This document shows, one piece after another, positions 61,368 to 64,000 of a DNA stretch of 64,000 bases. Every line of letters begins with the position of its first letter. Position 1 is the first letter of the stretch. The notes beneath the pieces are model-generated. The model ran no database searches. It was given only the letters and a program-made list of their open reading frames with translations, and was not told where the DNA came from. Location: assembly GCA_027533395.1 (NCBI GenBank), contig JAPZUF010000012.1:1-64000 (forward strand), written 5' to 3'. Position numbers and translations under genes: made by a program. The DNA comes from Cyclobacteriaceae bacterium. GTDB lineage: Bacteria > Bacteroidota > Bacteroidia > Cytophagales > Cyclobacteriaceae.

Positions 61368-64000
61368 TTACATGTTTCTTCGATATTGTCCACCTACTTC
61401 AAACAAAGCTTTGGTGATTTCACCTAAGGAACAAACTTTACAAGCCTCCATTAACTCTGCGAAAATATTTTTATTTTGAATGGCAGCATCTTGTACTTTG
61501 ATTAACGCAGTTTGTGCCAAGGCATGATTACCTTGGTGTAAGTTGCGCAACATTTTAATTTGATATTCTTTCTCTTCCGTTGTAGCGCGAATTACTTCCT
61601 GTGGAATAATAGTTGGCGAACCTTTAGAACTCAGGAAAGTATTCACCCCAATAATTGGGTACTCGCCAGTGTGTTTCAAAGTTTCGTAGTACAAACTTTC
61701 TTCCTGAATCTTTCCTCGTTGATACATTGTTTCCATTGCACCTAAAACGCCACCACGCTCAGTTATACGATCAAACTCCATCAATACGGCTTCTTCAACT
61801 AAATCAGTAAGCGTTTCGATGATGAAAGAGCCTTGTAAGGGATTTTCATTTTTAGCTAAGCCCAATTCTTTGTTGATGATAAGCTGAATGGCCATTGCTC
61901 TGCGTACACTTTCTTCCGTTGGTGTGGTGATGGCCTCATCATATGCATTGGTATGTAAAGAATTACAGTTATCATAAATGGCGTACAAGGCTTGCAAAGT
62001 AGTACGAATATCATTGAAGTCAATCTCTTGTGCATGCAAGGATCTGCCTGATGTTTGAATATGATACTTCAACATTTGCGAGCGGGCATTAGCGCCATAT
62101 TTTTTCTTCAAGGCTTTTGCCCAGATGCGTCTGGCTACGCGACCAATCACAGCATATTCCGGATCGATACCATTACTGAAGAAGAACGAAAGGTTTGGCG
62201 CAAACTCATTGATGTCCATCCCTCTACTTAGGTAGTACTCAACATATGTAAAACCATTCGCCAGCGTAAAAGCAAGTTGTGTAATTGGGTTGGCTCCAGC
62301 TTCTGCAATGTGATACCCTGAGATAGATACAGAATAAAAATTTCTTACTTGGTTATCTATAAAGTATTGTTGTACATCGCCCATTAAGCGCAGCGCAAAC
62401 TCAGTAGAAAATATACACGTATTTTGCGCCTGATCTTCTTTTAAAATATCTGCTTGTACTGTTCCCCTTACTTGAGATAAAGTATATGCTTTTATGTTAG
62501 TATAGACATCCGTTGGTAATACCTGATCTCCTGTTACACCTAGTAACATCAACCCTAAACCATCGTTTCCTTTGGGTAAATTACCTTGGTATCGTGGTCT
62601 TTCAATTCCTTTTTGTTGGTAAATGCTTTCAATCTTTTCATTGACTTCTGCTTCTAAACCATTTTGTTTGATATAAATTTCACATTGCTGATCGATGGCC
62701 GCATTCATGAAATAACCCAACAACATCGGAGCAGGACCGTTAATCGTCATAGATACAGATGTTTTCGGATCGGCTAAATTAAATCCGCTGTATAATTTTT
62801 TTGCATCGTCTAAGCAACAAATGCTTACGCCGGAGTTACCAATCTTACCATAAATATCCGGTCGATAATCAGGGTCGTTACCATATAACGTTACCGAATC
62901 GAATGCGGTTGATAATCGTTTTGCCGGCATGGCCATGCTCACATAATGAAATCTTCTGTTCGTTCTTTCAGGTCCGCCTTCGCCAGCAAACATGCGTGTT
63001 GGGTCTTCACCTTCTCTTTTAAAAGGATAGATACCACTCGTATAAGGAAATTCACCGGGAACGTTTTCTTGCAACATCCATCTCAATAAATCACCCCAGT
63101 TCGTATAGCGGGGCGTTGCCACTTTCGGAATTTGCAGATGCGATAAGGATTCACTGTGTGTTTTAATCGATAATGTTTTATCACGCACTTGAAACTTAAA
63201 TTCAGGCTCATGGTATTTGTTAACTACTTGTGGCCATTCTTCAATCAGTTTCCAGTTTTTAGGGTCGAGGTTTAGTTTTAATTTATCAAACTCTGCTTGC
63301 AATACTTTAAGGATGCTGGCATCTTGTGCATGTAACGTTTCAATAGTTTTTTGAATGGCGTATAGTTTGTCTGCCGTTTTCGCCTGCTCTTCTACCCACG
63401 CATCATAGCCTCTGTTGTTTTCTGAAATTTCGCTTAAGTAGCGTGTGCGATGTGGCGGAATCACAAATATTTTTTCCGACATCTCTCTCGTAATTTCAAA
63501 AGTAGAACGCAACGCTGCTCCTGTCTTCTCTGAAATTTTTTCTATGATGTGTTTGTATAATTGATTGGTACCCGGATCATTAAATTGTGATGCAATCGTG
63601 CCAAACACTGGCATATCTTCAGGTTTCTTATCCCACAGTTGGTGATTGCGCTGGAATTGTTTTTTTACATCGCGCAGGGCATCTAATGCACCACGCTTAT
63701 CGAATTTATTAAGCGCGATTACATCAGCGAAGTCGAGCATGTCGATTTTTTCCAATTGTGTAGCTGCACCGTATTCGGGAGTCATTACATATAAAGCTAC
63801 ATCAGAATGATCTAAAATTTCAGTATCGCTTTGTCCGATACCTGAAGTTTCTAACACAATCAAGTCAAATCCTGCGGCTTTTAAAACTTGTATCGCTTGT
63901 TTTACATAAGCAGAAAGGGCGAGGTTACTTTGGCGAGTAGCCAGCGAACGCATGAACACTCTTTTGTTGTTGATGGCATTCATGCGGATGCGATCGCCTA
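61368..64000 (-). CDS. icmF: Fused isobutyryl-CoA mutase (IcmF-type), partial
   Basis: The frame is open to the right edge of the window (GDRIRMNAI precedes the first internal ATG at 63983), so the N-terminus is missing. What remains has the MeaI-like GTPase part ([13 protein letters not shown], and [10 protein letters not shown] as NKxD G4) and the acyl-CoA mutase TIM-barrel ([59 protein letters not shown]). The missing part should be the B12-binding domain and G1 motif. IcmF interconverts isobutyryl- and butyryl-CoA with adenosylcobalamin. The gene ends at 61368 on the minus strand. Confidence 0.9.
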   Translation of the reverse strand, partial: GDRIRMNAINNKRVFMRSLATRQSNLALSAYVKQAIQVLKAAGFDLIVLETSGIGQSDTEILDHSDVALYVMTPEYGAATQLEKIDMLDFADVIALNKFDKRGALDALRDVKKQFQRNHQLWDKKPEDMPVFGTIASQFNDPGTNQLYKHIIEKISEKTGAALRSTFEITREMSEKIFVIPPHRTRYLSEISENNRGYDAWVEEQAKTADKLYAIQKTIETLHAQDASILKVLQAEFDKLKLNLDPKNWKLIEEWPQVVNKYHEPEFKFQVRDKTLSIKTHSESLSHLQIPKVATPRYTNWGDLLRWMLQENVPGEFPYTSGIYPFKREGEDPTRMFAGEGGPERTNRRFHYVSMAMPAKRLSTAFDSVTLYGNDPDYRPDIYGKIGNSGVSICCLDDAKKLYSGFNLADPKTSVSMTINGPAPMLLGYFMNAAIDQQCEIYIKQNGLEAEVNEKIESIYQQKGIERPRYQGNLPKGNDGLGLMLLGVTGDQVLPTDVYTNIKAYTLSQVRGTVQADILKEDQAQNTCIFSTEFALRLMGDVQQYFIDNQVRNFYSVSISGYHIAEAGANPITQLAFTLANGFTYVEYYLSRGMDINEFAPNLSFFFSNGIDPEYAVIGRVARRIWAKALKKKYGANARSQMLKYHIQTSGRSLHAQEIDFNDIRTTLQALYAIYDNCNSLHTNAYDEAITTPTEESVRRAMAIQLIINKELGLAKNENPLQGSFIIETLTDLVEEAVLMEFDRITERGGVLGAMETMYQRGKIQEESLYYETLKHTGEYPIIGVNTFLSSKGSPTIIPQEVIRATTEEKEYQIKMLRNLHQGNHALAQTALIKVQDAAIQNKNIFAELMEACKVCSLGEITKALFEVGGQYRRNM

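Overview
The window is an AT-rich chromosomal segment from a member of the Bacteroidota, most likely a Cytophagales- or Chitinophagales-like free-living bacterium. The grounds are Bacteroidota-type families (an Oar-like TonB-dependent receptor, DUF4397, DUF4382 and DUF4105 proteins, a FeoB-associated Cys-rich peptide), promoters of the form TTG-N19-TAnnTTTG with few Shine-Dalgarno sites, and short palindromic repeats of the kinds seen in this phylum. The species cannot be told from the sequence. No rRNA, tRNA or CRISPR array was seen.

Layout. 0-1.3 kb: the end of an IS1595-type insertion sequence that has cut an ABC transporter permease gene. 1.5-5.5 kb: a small Cys-rich membrane peptide, a minus-strand operon of radical SAM/SPASM protein, membrane SRPBCC-like protein and methyltransferase, and a divergent DUF4105 protein. 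5.5-15.6 kb: a membrane histidine kinase, the 2-oxoglutarate dehydrogenase operon sucA-sucB-lpdA, rpsP-rimM and a BamA-like outer-membrane protein. 15.7-33.4 kb: an M14 peptidase, a TonB receptor with two lipoproteins (DUF4397 and fasciclin), mltF, a left-handed beta-helix protein, nhaD, lysC, a FlgO/CsgG-like protein with a helical-repeat tail, and two DUF4382 lipoproteins. 33.5-37.2 kb: dnaK with three nested-palindrome repeats behind it, a 14-copy 21-bp minisatellite and a duplicated-domain hypothetical protein.

37.4-44.2 kb is the most unusual region. Eight transcription units, all on the minus strand, are each separated by long imperfect hairpins with outer boxes resembling the R boxes of integron attC sites (GTTRRRY / RYYYAAC). 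The cargo is typical of cassettes: a HigBA toxin-antitoxin pair, unknown proteins, a possible abortive-infection-like protein, a SIMPL protein and a broken radC. No integrase gene lies in the window. I read it as a cluster of attC-like sites without integrase, or else a family of mobile hairpin repeats, and propose it as the main candidate for something undescribed.

44.4-55 kb: a TPR histidine kinase with an in-frame TGA near its end, convergent with its LuxR-type response regulator; a small acidic lipoprotein; a CsgG / lipoprotein / DUF4810 / DUF799 operon; prfC; a Uma2-like protein; cdsA; a CPBP protease; dusB; an EamA transporter. 56-61.3 kb: a persulfide/sulfane-sulfur regulon. A Crp/Fnr regulator with CRP-like DNA-contact residues sits beside three TGTGA-N6-TCACA operators, each exactly 21 bp from a -7-like element. 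They face a DUF2892 protein, a CstB-like persulfide dioxygenase-rhodanese, and further rhodaneses, thioredoxin and a di-iron hydroxylase. The window ends inside an icmF-type B12-dependent acyl-CoA mutase gene.
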